From Muribaculaceae bacterium (GTDB lineage: Bacteria; Bacillota; Clostridia; Lachnospirales; Lachnospiraceae): a stretch of 46,698 nucleotides of DNA. Of this stretch, positions 33,845 to 42,630 are shown piece after piece. The DNA lies in the NCBI GenBank assembly GCA_023666425.1, contig JAMPCA010000012.1:1-46698 (forward strand), in the 5' to 3' direction. The translations under genes and the position numbers were made by a program. Below the pieces are notes generated by a model. That model saw nothing but the letters and a program-made list of their open reading frames with translations, was not told where the DNA came from and made no database searches. The stretch's first letter is position 1. Each line of letters starts with the position of its first letter.

Positions 33845-35101
33845 TTATTTTAGCACGCCCGGCTCCACCTTACTTGTAATCCTCGTGTAGCCGTCGCTGC
33901 CCTGACGCATGATCACCACCGGATAACTCTCTCCCGGCGTACATTCCAGCAATTCCTCAAAAAATGCCCGGTCTGAGATCAGTTCCCTGCCGTTTAATTC
34001 CACAAGCACATCCCCGCTCTGCAGTCCCGCATTCATGGCCGGAGAATCCATCGCGACCGCCTTCACATACACGCCCTTCGGCAGCCCGTATGCTTCCGCG
34101 ATCTTATCTGTCACCGTGGACACACTCAGCCCCAGATAGGGAACCCCGCGCCCCGAATACAAAAGCTCAATCACCGGCTTAATCTCCGACACCGCAAGCG
34201 CGGTCAGCGTGCTCGCGGAGGACGCGCTGTAGTCCTGCATCACGACCCCCACCAGTTCTCCCTCCGTGTTGATCAAAATCCCTCCACCATTTTTACTGGC
34301 CACAATATCCGTGGTAAACACCGAATAATTGCTGTCCATGGTGGAAATCTCATTGTTCGTCGCCGTGATATTGCCGGTCAGAATCGAGTAATTTGTCCCC
34401 AGCGGGCTTCCGAGAGCCAGAACCATCGTCCCCTTATGTACCATGTTGGAATTCCCCACAGGGATTACCGCGATCGCATTTTTCGTCCTGTCCTCCAGCG
34501 AATCCTTGCTCACCGACAAAATAGCGATGCCCGTATTGCCATCGTAATTGATCAGTTCCGCTGTCGCCACCGCCTCGTCGATAAACGTCACACTGATCCT
34601 GGAAGCATCCGTGATAACCTTGCGCTCAGTCAGTATCAGATACGCACCCGGCGTCTCCTCAATGATCGTCCCGGAACCCAGTCCCTCCCTCTCGTAGGAA
34701 TTGTTGAACCAGTCCGTGTCCGAGATTACGCTGGTAATCGTGACGATCGACTTATTGGCCTGATTGCCGATGATATAGAGCTCATTTTGGAGTCTCTGGT
34801 AATCCTCCAGCGTGATCTCGCTGGGTACCTCCACCACGGTGGGCGCCTGCTCCGTCTCCGCAGGCTGCTCCGTCTCCGCAGGCTCTGTCTCCTTTTCCGT
34901 CTCCTCCGTCTCCACAGATTCTGTCTCCCGCTCCTTTAGGACGGGGCGCATCACAAGCATGGTCAGACAGAGGGCAAGGGCAAACACAATCCCGCACAGG
35001 GCCGACTCCACAAGCTTCACCACAAGCCTCTTCTTATTCTTCGGTTTATTTTTGATCTGTTCGCGAACAAATTCGTTCTTTGGTAATTGCGTCTTTTCCA
35101 T
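33845..35101 (-). CDS. HtrA-like membrane-anchored pseudoprotease with PDZ domain
   Basis: 418 residues: cytosolic N-terminus, one transmembrane segment (~32-53), an extracellular E/T/P-rich linker with ETEQPAETEQ repeats (~58-90), a trypsin-like S1C domain (~105-310) and a PDZ domain (~318-410, VPYLGLSVSTV ... GLQSGDVLVELNGREL). The fold marks are clear (LGSGTIIEE, GNSNMVHKGTMVLALGSPLG, ILTGNITA). However, the catalytic positions are changed: LTNNHVV is LTERKVI (His to Lys161), xTDIAxL is NTGIAIL (Asp to Gly191) and GNSGGxL is KNGGGIL (Ser to Gly272). It should bind peptides or misfolded proteins without cleaving. No ribosome site precedes the ATG; see the promoter entry. Confidence 0.88.
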   Translation of the reverse strand: MEKTQLPKNEFVREQIKNKPKNKKRLVVKLVESALCGIVFALALCLTMLVMRPVLKERETESVETEETEKETEPAETEQPAETEQAPTVVEVPSEITLEDYQRLQNELYIIGNQANKSIVTITSVISDTDWFNNSYEREGLGSGTIIEETPGAYLILTERKVITDASRISVTFIDEAVATAELINYDGNTGIAILSVSKDSLEDRTKNAIAVIPVGNSNMVHKGTMVLALGSPLGTNYSILTGNITATNNEISTMDSNYSVFTTDIVASKNGGGILINTEGELVGVVMQDYSASSASTLTALAVSEIKPVIELLYSGRGVPYLGLSVSTVTDKIAEAYGLPKGVYVKAVAMDSPAMNAGLQSGDVLVELNGRELISDRAFFEELLECTPGESYPVVIMRQGSDGYTRITSKVEPGVLK

Positions 35102-35108
35102 AAATCTT

Positions 35109-35137
35109 ATTATATTCGCATTTCAGGTTCGTTGCAA
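35109..35137 (-). promoter_or_regulatory. Promoter giving a leaderless mRNA for the HtrA-like gene
   Basis: Minus strand: -35 TTGCAA (35137-35132), 17-bp spacer, -10 TATAAT (35114-35109), then seven bases and the ATG. The expected start point is the A of ATG or within a base or two. No Shine-Dalgarno sequence exists upstream, consistent with a leaderless transcript. Confidence 0.65.
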
Positions 35138-35229
35138 CCACTTTTCCATCCACACATTTCTATATTTTTCTTTTCCTCCCCCGCAAAATGTTCTATAATG
35201 AAGTATATAAATGCATTTTGAGGTGTGCA

Positions 35230-37605
35230 ATGAATAAAAAAGTTTTTCATACACTGGAATATTATAAAATATTAGACCGTCTCGCAGATTATGCCGCCTG
35301 CGAGGACACAAGGACGCGCTGCAGGGAACTCGCGCCCCTGACGGACGCGGCGGAGATTGCCCGTCTGCAGGAAACCACGGCGGACGCCTTAAGCCGTCTG
35401 TACAAAAGCAGTGATATCAGCTTTGCGGGCGTCCACAATCCCCACGCCTCCTTAAAGCGGCTGGAGATCGGCGGCTCCTTAAATACCGTGGAATTTCTGC
35501 AGATTTCGTCTTTGCTTGAGGTGGCAAAACGGGCGAAAGCTTACGACAAAACCGACCGGAGCGACGAGAAAACGGACAGCCTTTCCGCCCTCTTTTCCCA
35601 GCTTGCGCCGCTGTCCTCCCTGCACGGGGAAATCCGCCGCTGCATTCTGGGGGAAGATGAGATTGCAGACGATGCGAGTCCCGCTCTCTTTAAGCTGCGC
35701 CGCTCCATCCGCGGCATGAATGACAAAATTCACGCCCAGCTCACCAGCATGATGAACAATACCACTACCAGAGGCTATCTGCAGGATGCGGTGGTCACTG
35801 TGCGGGACGGGCGCTACTGTCTCCCGGTGCGCGCCGACGCCAAAAGTAATGTCCCCGGCATGGTTCACGACCAGTCCGGCAGCGGCTCTACACTTTTCAT
35901 CGAGCCCATGGCGGTGGTGAATCTGAACAACGAGCTCAAGGAGCTTCTGCTAAAGGAGCAGGAGGAAATCGAGGCCATTCTCGCGGAGCTCTCCGGGCGT
36001 GTGGCGGAAAACGCCGCAGGGCTGACGACCGACTACGAGGTACTTGCGGAGCTGGATTTCATTTTCGCAAAGGCCGCCCTCGCCCGCTCCTATAACGGCA
36101 TGGCTCCTGACTTTAACAAAGAGGGACGCATCCATATCCGGAAGGGACGGCATCCTCTGCTGGATCCCAAAAAAGTGGTGCCCATCGACGTACAGCTCGG
36201 CGGCGGCTTCCGGCAGCTCATTGTCACCGGCCCCAACACCGGCGGCAAGACGGTTTCCCTGAAAACGGTGGGACTCCTGACTCTGATGGGACAGGCCGGC
36301 CTGCACATTCCCGCCGGAGACCGCTCAGAGCTTGCGATTTTTCACGAGGTATTCGCGGATATTGGCGACGAGCAGAGTATTGAACAGAGCCTCAGCACCT
36401 TCTCCTCCCACATGACGAACATTGTGCGGATTCTGGAAAAAGCCGACGAAAAAAGCCTCTGCCTCTTTGACGAGCTCTGCGCGGGGACAGACCCCACCGA
36501 GGGAGCGGCTCTCGCTATCTCGATTCTGCACAAGCTCCACCAGTACGGCGCCACCACCATGGCCACGACCCACTACAGCGAGCTCAAGGTCTACGCCCTC
36601 TCCACCGAGGGAGTGGAGAACGCCTGCTGCGAGTTTAATGTGGAGACTTTAAGTCCCACCTACCGCCTTTTGACTGGCATTCCCGGAAAAAGCAACGCCT
36701 TCGCCATCAGCGCAAAGCTGGGACTGGCGGAGAACATCATCGAGGACGCCAGAAACCGCCTGAGCGAAAAGGACGTGGATTTTGAAGAGCTCCTCACAAG
36801 CCTGGAGCAGAGCCGACGCACCATCGAGCAGGAGCAGCTGGAGATTAACCAGTACAAGGCGGAAGCCGAATCCCTGAAAGCCCGGCTTCTCGACAAGCAG
36901 AAGCGTCTGGACGAAAGCCGGGAGAATATCTTAAGAAGCGCAAACGAGGAAGCCCACCGCATCTTAAAAGAAGCGAAGGACGTTGCGGACGAGACGATCC
37001 GCAATTTCAACAAATACGGAAGTGCGAACGCGCCGATGAGCGAGATGGAGAAGGAGCGGACAAAAATCCGCGACAAGATGGCCGAGAAGGAAAAAAAGCT
37101 TGCCCTCAAATCCTCTAAGCCGGAAAACCACAAGGTTCCGAAAAAGCTGCGCATCGGCGACTCTGTAAAGGTGCTTTCCATGAACCTGAAGGGCACGGTG
37201 CACACCCTTCCCAACGCCAAAGGCGACCTCTATGTGCAGATGGGAATTCTGCGGTCGCTCGTCAATATAAACGATCTGGTCTTAATTGATGAGGATACGC
37301 CAACGGCCAGAAAATACGGCGGCAACGGCTCCGGCAAAATTAAAATGGGCAAGTCGGCCACCATCTCCACCGAGCTCAACCTGATCGGCAAGACCGTAGA
37401 TGAAGCGGTCGCACTACTCGACAAATATCTGGACGACGCATATCTTGCCCACATTCCTTCCGTGCGCATCGTGCACGGCAAGGGAACCGGAGCTTTAAGA
37501 AACGCCGTCCACGCCCACTTAAAACGGCAGAAATATGTGAAATCCTACCGCCTCGGCGAGGCCGGGGAGGGGGATGCAGGCGTGACCATCGCAAGCTTTG
37601 AATAA
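35230..37605 (+). CDS. mutS2: MutS2 family ATPase / endonuclease
   Basis: 791 residues, the normal length. MutS core and clamp (~1-320), ATPase with Walker A VTGPNTGGKTVSLKT near 330 and Walker B LCLFDELCAGTDPTEGAALA, a long coiled-coil arm (~510-630), a KOW-like segment (KLRIGDSVKVLSMNLKGTV) and a C-terminal Smr domain (~716-791, LIGKTVDEAVALLDKYL, HGKGTGALR). MutS2 limits homologous recombination and, in Bacillus, splits collided ribosomes. GAGGTGTGCA precedes the ATG at 35230; the 14 extra codons of the open frame have no ribosome site. A TATAAT at 35194-35199 is a likely -10 with a poor -35. It is followed after 12 nt by the response regulator. Confidence 0.95.
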   Translation: MNKKVFHTLEYYKILDRLADYAACEDTRTRCRELAPLTDAAEIARLQETTADALSRLYKSSDISFAGVHNPHASLKRLEIGGSLNTVEFLQISSLLEVAKRAKAYDKTDRSDEKTDSLSALFSQLAPLSSLHGEIRRCILGEDEIADDASPALFKLRRSIRGMNDKIHAQLTSMMNNTTTRGYLQDAVVTVRDGRYCLPVRADAKSNVPGMVHDQSGSGSTLFIEPMAVVNLNNELKELLLKEQEEIEAILAELSGRVAENAAGLTTDYEVLAELDFIFAKAALARSYNGMAPDFNKEGRIHIRKGRHPLLDPKKVVPIDVQLGGGFRQLIVTGPNTGGKTVSLKTVGLLTLMGQAGLHIPAGDRSELAIFHEVFADIGDEQSIEQSLSTFSSHMTNIVRILEKADEKSLCLFDELCAGTDPTEGAALAISILHKLHQYGATTMATTHYSELKVYALSTEGVENACCEFNVETLSPTYRLLTGIPGKSNAFAISAKLGLAENIIEDARNRLSEKDVDFEELLTSLEQSRRTIEQEQLEINQYKAEAESLKARLLDKQKRLDESRENILRSANEEAHRILKEAKDVADETIRNFNKYGSANAPMSEMEKERTKIRDKMAEKEKKLALKSSKPENHKVPKKLRIGDSVKVLSMNLKGTVHTLPNAKGDLYVQMGILRSLVNINDLVLIDEDTPTARKYGGNGSGKIKMGKSATISTELNLIGKTVDEAVALLDKYLDDAYLAHIPSVRIVHGKGTGALRNAVHAHLKRQKYVKSYRLGEAGEGDAGVTIASFE

Positions 37606-37617
37606 GGAGGAAAGCAC

Positions 37618-38316
37618 ATGGCATCCAAGCAGAAAATTTTAATCGTAGACGACGACAACAATATTGCGGAGCTGATCTCCCTCTACCTGACCAAGGAGTG
37701 CTACGACGCCAGAATTGTAAACGACGGGGAGCACGCCCTCACCGCTTTCCAGCAGTACAGCCCCAACCTCATCCTTCTGGATCTGATGCTCCCGGGAATC
37801 GACGGCTACCAGGTGTGCCGGGAGATCCGCACCAAAAGCAATGTACCCATCATTATGCTCTCCGCAAAGGGCGAGATTTTCGACAAAGTGCTGGGACTGG
37901 AGCTGGGCGCGGACGACTACATTATGAAGCCCTTTGACTCCAAAGAGCTGGTCGCCAGGGTCAAGGCTGTGCTCCGCCGCTACCAGCCGGCAAAGAACGA
38001 GGCGGCCGCAGCGCTTAAATGCGTGGAATACCCGGATCTGACTGTGAATCTTTCCAACTACTCCGTCATGTACAACGGCCATTCCATCGACATGCCGCCA
38101 AAAGAGCTGGAGCTTTTATACTTTTTAGCCTCCTCCCCCAACCAGGTCTTTACAAGGGAACAGCTCTTAGACCACATCTGGGGCTATGAGTACATCGGGG
38201 ACACCCGCACCGTGGACGTGCACGTCAAGCGTCTCCGGGAAAAAATCAAAGACCACGAGACATGGTCGATCGCCACCGTCTGGGGCATCGGCTACAAGTT
38301 TGAGGTGACAGAATGA
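37618..38316 (+). CDS. OmpR-family response regulator
   Basis: 232 residues. Receiver domain with the acidic pocket IVDDD at 9-13, the phosphoacceptor Asp55 in LILLDLMLPG, the switch residue in IIMLSAKGE and the Lys of YIMKPFDSKELVARV. The C-terminal winged helix (~130-230: SIDMPPKELELLYFLAS, TREQLLDHIWGYEY, TVDVHVKRLREKI) is OmpR/PhoB type. AAGGAGGAAAGCAC precedes the ATG. It overlaps the sensor kinase by 4 nt (ATGA), a cognate pair. Targets unknown. Confidence 0.95.
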   Translation: MASKQKILIVDDDNNIAELISLYLTKECYDARIVNDGEHALTAFQQYSPNLILLDLMLPGIDGYQVCREIRTKSNVPIIMLSAKGEIFDKVLGLELGADDYIMKPFDSKELVARVKAVLRRYQPAKNEAAAALKCVEYPDLTVNLSNYSVMYNGHSIDMPPKELELLYFLASSPNQVFTREQLLDHIWGYEYIGDTRTVDVHVKRLREKIKDHETWSIATVWGIGYKFEVTE

Positions 38317-39752
38317 AGCGCAGGCTCTACCTCAAATTTTTACTCAGCTATGTGATCTTTGGCGTCCTGGTCTTCATCGTGCTTTTTACCTTTACCCAGC
38401 ACTCGGTGGTGAGCTGGGTCGAAAAGCGGGAGGCGCGCAATCTCTACCGGGAATCCGCGCTGATTGCCTCGGAGTATGCAACAGAATTTACCAATTCCAC
38501 CCTGTCCCTCGAGGATTTTCAGGCGCAGATGGAGACGCTCTCCGCCTACCTCTCCGCCGATATCTGGGTGATGGACGCGCAGGGGCGGATACTGTTCGAC
38601 TCCTCCGACGCCTCTGTCGGCGAAAATGCGGCCGGAGCCGAGTACAAGACCATCGACGATTTTGACATCACAGACTTTGGAAGCCGCTACTATGTGATTG
38701 GCGATTTCTACAATGTTTTTTCCGAAAATACCCTGACGGTATTTTCCCCGGTCACCTCCAACTACCGGGTGCTGCACTATGTCCTCATACATAAGCCGGT
38801 TTCCGCTGTCACAGCTGCGGTCAACAGTCTCGTCAACATCTCCACCCTGACGGTGGGGCTGGTTTTTTTGTGCGCCTTTGTCATACTGCTGCTTTTCACC
38901 TTCTCCGTATATCTGCCGCTCCGCAAAATCGTCACCGTGGCACAGTTCTATGCGAAAGGGGATTTTTCCAAAAAAATAGAGCTGCATTCCAATGACGAAA
39001 TCAGCTACCTTGCAAACACTATGAATTTTATGGCAAACGAGTTGAGTACCTTAGAGGACGACCAGCGCAAATTTATCTCCAATGTCTCCCACGATTTCCG
39101 CTCGCCCCTGACCTCTGTCAAGGGCTATGTGGAGGCCATGCTGGACGGTACCATTCCGGTGGAAATGCAGGGAAAATACCTAAACATCATCCTCTTTGAG
39201 ACAAACCGCCTGAACAAGCTGACCCAGAGCCTGATCGACCTCAACAAATTCGGCCGCCAGGGAATTATGCTGGACATCGCAGACTTTGACATCAACCAGA
39301 TGATCAAGACCACGATCCTGACCTTTGAGGGCGCCTGCGGGAAAAAGGGGCTGTCCTTCGATCTCGTGCTGACCGGCAAAGAGCTGTTCGTCACCGGGGA
39401 CATCGCGAAAATCCAGCAGGTGCTCTACAACCTGATTGACAACGCTACCAAATTCTCCCACAACAACTCTGCCATCAAGATCGAGACAAGCATGAAGAAC
39501 GAAAAGGTGCTGATCTCTGTCCGGGATTCCGGCATCGGCATCCCGGCGGACAGCATCAAAAAAATATGGGACCGTTTTTACAAAACAGACCTCTCCCGCG
39601 GCAAGGATAAAAAGGGCTCGGGGCTTGGGCTCTCCATCGTAAAAGAGATTGTACAGGCGCATAACGAACACATCAATGTCATCAGCACCGAGGGCGTCGG
39701 CACGGAATTCCTCTTTACACTTCCGCTGTCCCAGAAAGAGGTGCAGGACTAA
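38313..39752 (+). CDS. Membrane sensor histidine kinase
   Basis: 479 residues. TM1 ~8-28, an extracellular sensor of about 145 residues (~30-172), TM2 ~175-200, HAMP ~200-255, DHp with His260 in FISNVSHDFRSPLTSVKGY, and HATPase with N-box LYNLIDNATKFS, G1 DSGIGIPADS and G2 GSGLGLSIVKEI. It phosphorylates the response regulator encoded just upstream. The sensor region contains DIWVMDAQGRILFDSS, a PAS/Cache-like strand pattern. Its stop overlaps the convergent membrane-protein gene by 4 nt. The stimulus cannot be read from sequence. Confidence 0.94.
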   Translation: MKRRLYLKFLLSYVIFGVLVFIVLFTFTQHSVVSWVEKREARNLYRESALIASEYATEFTNSTLSLEDFQAQMETLSAYLSADIWVMDAQGRILFDSSDASVGENAAGAEYKTIDDFDITDFGSRYYVIGDFYNVFSENTLTVFSPVTSNYRVLHYVLIHKPVSAVTAAVNSLVNISTLTVGLVFLCAFVILLLFTFSVYLPLRKIVTVAQFYAKGDFSKKIELHSNDEISYLANTMNFMANELSTLEDDQRKFISNVSHDFRSPLTSVKGYVEAMLDGTIPVEMQGKYLNIILFETNRLNKLTQSLIDLNKFGRQGIMLDIADFDINQMIKTTILTFEGACGKKGLSFDLVLTGKELFVTGDIAKIQQVLYNLIDNATKFSHNNSAIKIETSMKNEKVLISVRDSGIGIPADSIKKIWDRFYKTDLSRGKDKKGSGLGLSIVKEIVQAHNEHINVISTEGVGTEFLFTLPLSQKEVQD

Positions 39753-40771
39753 TCCAGCTCCAGCTTCCCGCCCCGCTTATCGTAAACCACATATTTGGGC
39801 GTAAAGTCAAAGCTCTCCGTATCCAGCTCCAGCTTCTTTTCACCGTCAGAAACGGCGGCCTCCTCTGACAGGGTGCAGGAAAACAGTGTATACATAAAAC
39901 GGTAGCCCTCCGTGGTCTTTGCCCGCAAAAACACGCGAAGCTCTCCCCCGCTCTCAGGCTCAAATTCCAGCGCAAGGTCTGCCGTTCCGCTGATACCGGG
40001 AATGGGGTAAAATCCGGTCGCCCCTGCATGGGCTTCCGTCCCCTCCGGCTCCGCGCCCATAGCAGACGCACCTTCTGCCATATCCGTCTCCTGCTCCTTC
40101 GTCCACGATTCCATGAGATCCTGACGGAGCAGCTGCTTACCTCCGTATTCCGCCACCAGCTCAGCGGAGCTGAACTCATACAGCCCCACCCCGTCCAGTG
40201 CATACTCCACCGTGTCCGCAAGGCTGAACGTACCGTCTCTGTACTTCGGCTCCACGGTCATACTGCCCGACAGCACCTGGTCCAGCTTGTGCTGAATCCC
40301 GGAATAATTCCGGTACACCTCGGTATTTTTCTTTTTTCCGTCCGCAAACAAAAAGGTGAGATTGCCTCCAAAATCCTCCGACAGCGGAAGTACCGCGCTG
40401 CCGGTGTACTCATAACCATCCTTTTCCAGCGGACACTCCTTCGTGCCAAAAAAGACGCTCAGCTTTGTGCTGTCCGTATACTCCCGTGGAATCACAGAAA
40501 CCGCCACCTCGCAGGTCTTTGCGGTAAAATTCATCTCGACGATCTCAATGGAGTAATCCTCCACCAGCCCCGTCTCCGCCTCCAGCGTCTGCGCAATATT
40601 TGTTTCCAGACCGTCCACATCTGTGATGATAATATTCGCACTGTCCTGCAGATAGGCAATCTGATTTGTCAGCTCTGTCAGCCTCTGGTACATCAGGCCG
40701 ACAAACGCAAAAAGCCCTGCAAACACAGCAATCAGAAGAATCCTGCTCCAATTTATTTTCCGCTTTTTCAT
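39749..40771 (-). CDS. Membrane-anchored extracytoplasmic protein of unknown function
   Basis: 340 residues, family not recognised. A basic N-terminus and one membrane segment (~10-27, ILLIAVFAGLFAFVGLMY) are followed by a short coiled-coil-like stretch (~28-66, RLTELTNQIAYLQD). After that comes a long extracytoplasmic part rich in beta pattern and acidic residues, with a Glu/Ala/Gly-rich insertion near 228-252. No lipobox. It follows aspS by 25 nt on the same strand (GGAACGGGGCT before the ATG), so it is probably cotranscribed. Its 3' end overlaps that of the convergent sensor kinase, suggesting possible antisense interaction at the termini. Confidence 0.75.
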   Translation of the reverse strand: MKKRKINWSRILLIAVFAGLFAFVGLMYQRLTELTNQIAYLQDSANIIITDVDGLETNIAQTLEAETGLVEDYSIEIVEMNFTAKTCEVAVSVIPREYTDSTKLSVFFGTKECPLEKDGYEYTGSAVLPLSEDFGGNLTFLFADGKKKNTEVYRNYSGIQHKLDQVLSGSMTVEPKYRDGTFSLADTVEYALDGVGLYEFSSAELVAEYGGKQLLRQDLMESWTKEQETDMAEGASAMGAEPEGTEAHAGATGFYPIPGISGTADLALEFEPESGGELRVFLRAKTTEGYRFMYTLFSCTLSEEAAVSDGEKKLELDTESFDFTPKYVVYDKRGGKLELD

Positions 40772-40796
40772 AGCCCCGTTCCATCAACCATTCCGA

Positions 40797-42560
40797 TTAT
40801 TCCGTCTCCGGCAGCTCAATGCGGATGTGCACATCGGAAAGCTGCCTTGGCTCCACCTCCGCCGGCGCGCCCATCATTACGTCCATCGCATTCTTGTTCA
40901 TCGGGAAAGGAATAATCTCCCGGATGCTCTCCTCCCCGCAGATCAGCATGATCATGCGGTCCACGCCGGGGGCAATGCCCGCATGGGGCGGCGCACCGTA
41001 GCAAAAAGCATTGTACATGGCCGGGAATTTCGCCCGCACTGTCTCCTCGCCGAGACCCACCAGCTGAAACGCCTGAATCATCAGATCCGGGTCGTGGTTT
41101 CTGACCGCGCCGGAGGACAGCTCCACGCCGTTGCAGACCAGATCATACTGATAAGCCAAAATAGACAGCGGCTCCTGATTTTTGAGCGCCTCCATTCCTC
41201 CCTGGGGCATGGAGAACGGATTGTGGCAGAATTCCAGCTCCCCGGACTCCTCCCCGATCTCGTACATTGGGAAATCCACGATCCAGCAGAACTCGTAAGC
41301 ATCCTTGTTCATGTGCTTTTCGCTGGCCGCCCCCAGAAGCTTCCGCAGCACTCCGGCTGTCTTCTGGGCGGTCAGAAGTTTTCCCGCCGTGAGTCCGACA
41401 AAGTCCCCGGGCTTTAAGCCAAGAGCCTCCACGACCGCCTCCTTGCGCTCCTTCAAAAACTTAGCAATGCCGCCAGCCAGCTCCCCGTTTTCGTCCATCT
41501 TAAACCAGTACGCCTTGTTTGCGGTCTGCACCTCCACCTCAGCACAGATTCCGTCAATCACCTTCCGCGTCGCGCGAAAGTCATCCACGACGATCGCCTT
41601 CACGCACTGCCCCTCAAAAGGAGCAAAACCACAGTCCGCCATCACGCCGGTAGCGTCCTGCAGCTTCAGGCTAATGCGCAGATCCGGCTTGTCCGTGCCG
41701 TAGGTATCCATCGCCTCCAGATAGGGAATCCGCACAAAGGGCGCTCTCGATGCACTGCTAAATACGCCATACTTCTCAAACACCGGGGGCAACACCTCCT
41801 CAATCACCGCAAAGACGTCCTCCTGCGATGCAAACGCCATCTCCATATCCAGCTGGTAAAACTCCCCCGGAGAGCGGTCGGCGCGTGCGTCCTCGTCCCG
41901 GAAGCAGGGCGCAATCTGAAAATAGCGGTCGATGCCGGATGCCATTAAAATCTGCTTAAACTGCTGCGGCGCCTGCGGCAGCGCATAGAATTTCCCGGGG
42001 TGGTTTCTCGCCGGAACCAGATAATCCCTAGCTCCCTCCGGGGAAGAGCAGGTCAGAATCGGCGTGGTAATTTCCACAAAATCCAGCGCGTTCATCTTCT
42101 GCCTCAGCTCCGCCACGATCCGGCTGCGCAACAGAATCCTGTCCCTGACAATCGGATTTCTCAGGTCGAGATAACGGTATTTCAGCCTCGTATTCTCGTC
42201 TGCCTCCATGGACTGATTGATCTCAAATGGAAGCGCATTGTAGATGCATTTTCCCAGAATCTCCATCTTCTCCGGGACGACCTCAATCTCCCCGGTAGGC
42301 AGCCCCATATTTTTGCTGGAACGTTCCCTGACGCTCCCGGTAACGCTTATCGTGCTCTCCTTATTCACACCGTCGATCACCGCCATCATTTCCTCTGTCT
42401 CCACTACCACCTGCGTGGTGCCGTAGAAATCGCGGAGAATCAGAAAGCCCAGATTCTTACTCACCCTTCGAATATTCTCATACCAGCCGACAAGCGTGAC
42501 CTGCTCACCCACATGGGTAAGACGCAGCTCGCCGCAATTGTGTGTGCGTGACTGTACCAT
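40797..42560 (-). CDS. aspS: Aspartate-tRNA ligase
   Basis: 587 residues, the length of bacterial-type AspRS. OB-fold anticodon-binding domain (~1-105), class-II core with motif 2 in FRDEDARADRSPGEFYQLDMEM, a GAD-type insertion (~285-400) and motif 3 in GIAPGVDRMIMLICG. In the common bacterial form motif 2 reads RADRQPEFTQID; here it is RADRSPGEFYQLD, one residue longer. AAGGAGCAGATACT precedes the ATG. Whether it is Asp-specific or also charges tRNA-Asn is not visible here. Confidence 0.95.
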   Translation of the reverse strand: MVQSRTHNCGELRLTHVGEQVTLVGWYENIRRVSKNLGFLILRDFYGTTQVVVETEEMMAVIDGVNKESTISVTGSVRERSSKNMGLPTGEIEVVPEKMEILGKCIYNALPFEINQSMEADENTRLKYRYLDLRNPIVRDRILLRSRIVAELRQKMNALDFVEITTPILTCSSPEGARDYLVPARNHPGKFYALPQAPQQFKQILMASGIDRYFQIAPCFRDEDARADRSPGEFYQLDMEMAFASQEDVFAVIEEVLPPVFEKYGVFSSASRAPFVRIPYLEAMDTYGTDKPDLRISLKLQDATGVMADCGFAPFEGQCVKAIVVDDFRATRKVIDGICAEVEVQTANKAYWFKMDENGELAGGIAKFLKERKEAVVEALGLKPGDFVGLTAGKLLTAQKTAGVLRKLLGAASEKHMNKDAYEFCWIVDFPMYEIGEESGELEFCHNPFSMPQGGMEALKNQEPLSILAYQYDLVCNGVELSSGAVRNHDPDLMIQAFQLVGLGEETVRAKFPAMYNAFCYGAPPHAGIAPGVDRMIMLICGEESIREIIPFPMNKNAMDVMMGAPAEVEPRQLSDVHIRIELPETE

Positions 42561-42601
42561 AGTATCTGCTCCTTTTTCTTATAATCATTGTGTATCCTTA
42601 G

Positions 42602-42630
42602 ATAATATCCCACCGGCCGCAAAAAATCAA
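42602..42630 (-). promoter_or_regulatory. Promoter of aspS
   Basis: Minus strand: -35 TTGATT (42630-42625), 17-bp spacer, -10 TATTAT (42607-42602), 41 nt before the aspS ATG. The -35 overlaps the stop of the upstream DUF4349 gene. No T-box leader fits in so short a space. Confidence 0.6.

Noticed and set aside
34436-34939. A 167-codon plus-strand frame opposite the HtrA-like gene, with Leu/Arg repeats.
   Set aside because: The repeats are the complement of the ETEQ-type linker; no ribosome site and no family.
36660-37220. A 186-codon minus-strand frame inside mutS2.
   Set aside because: Antisense shadow of the coiled-coil coding region (Ser/Arg-rich); mutS2 is conserved throughout.
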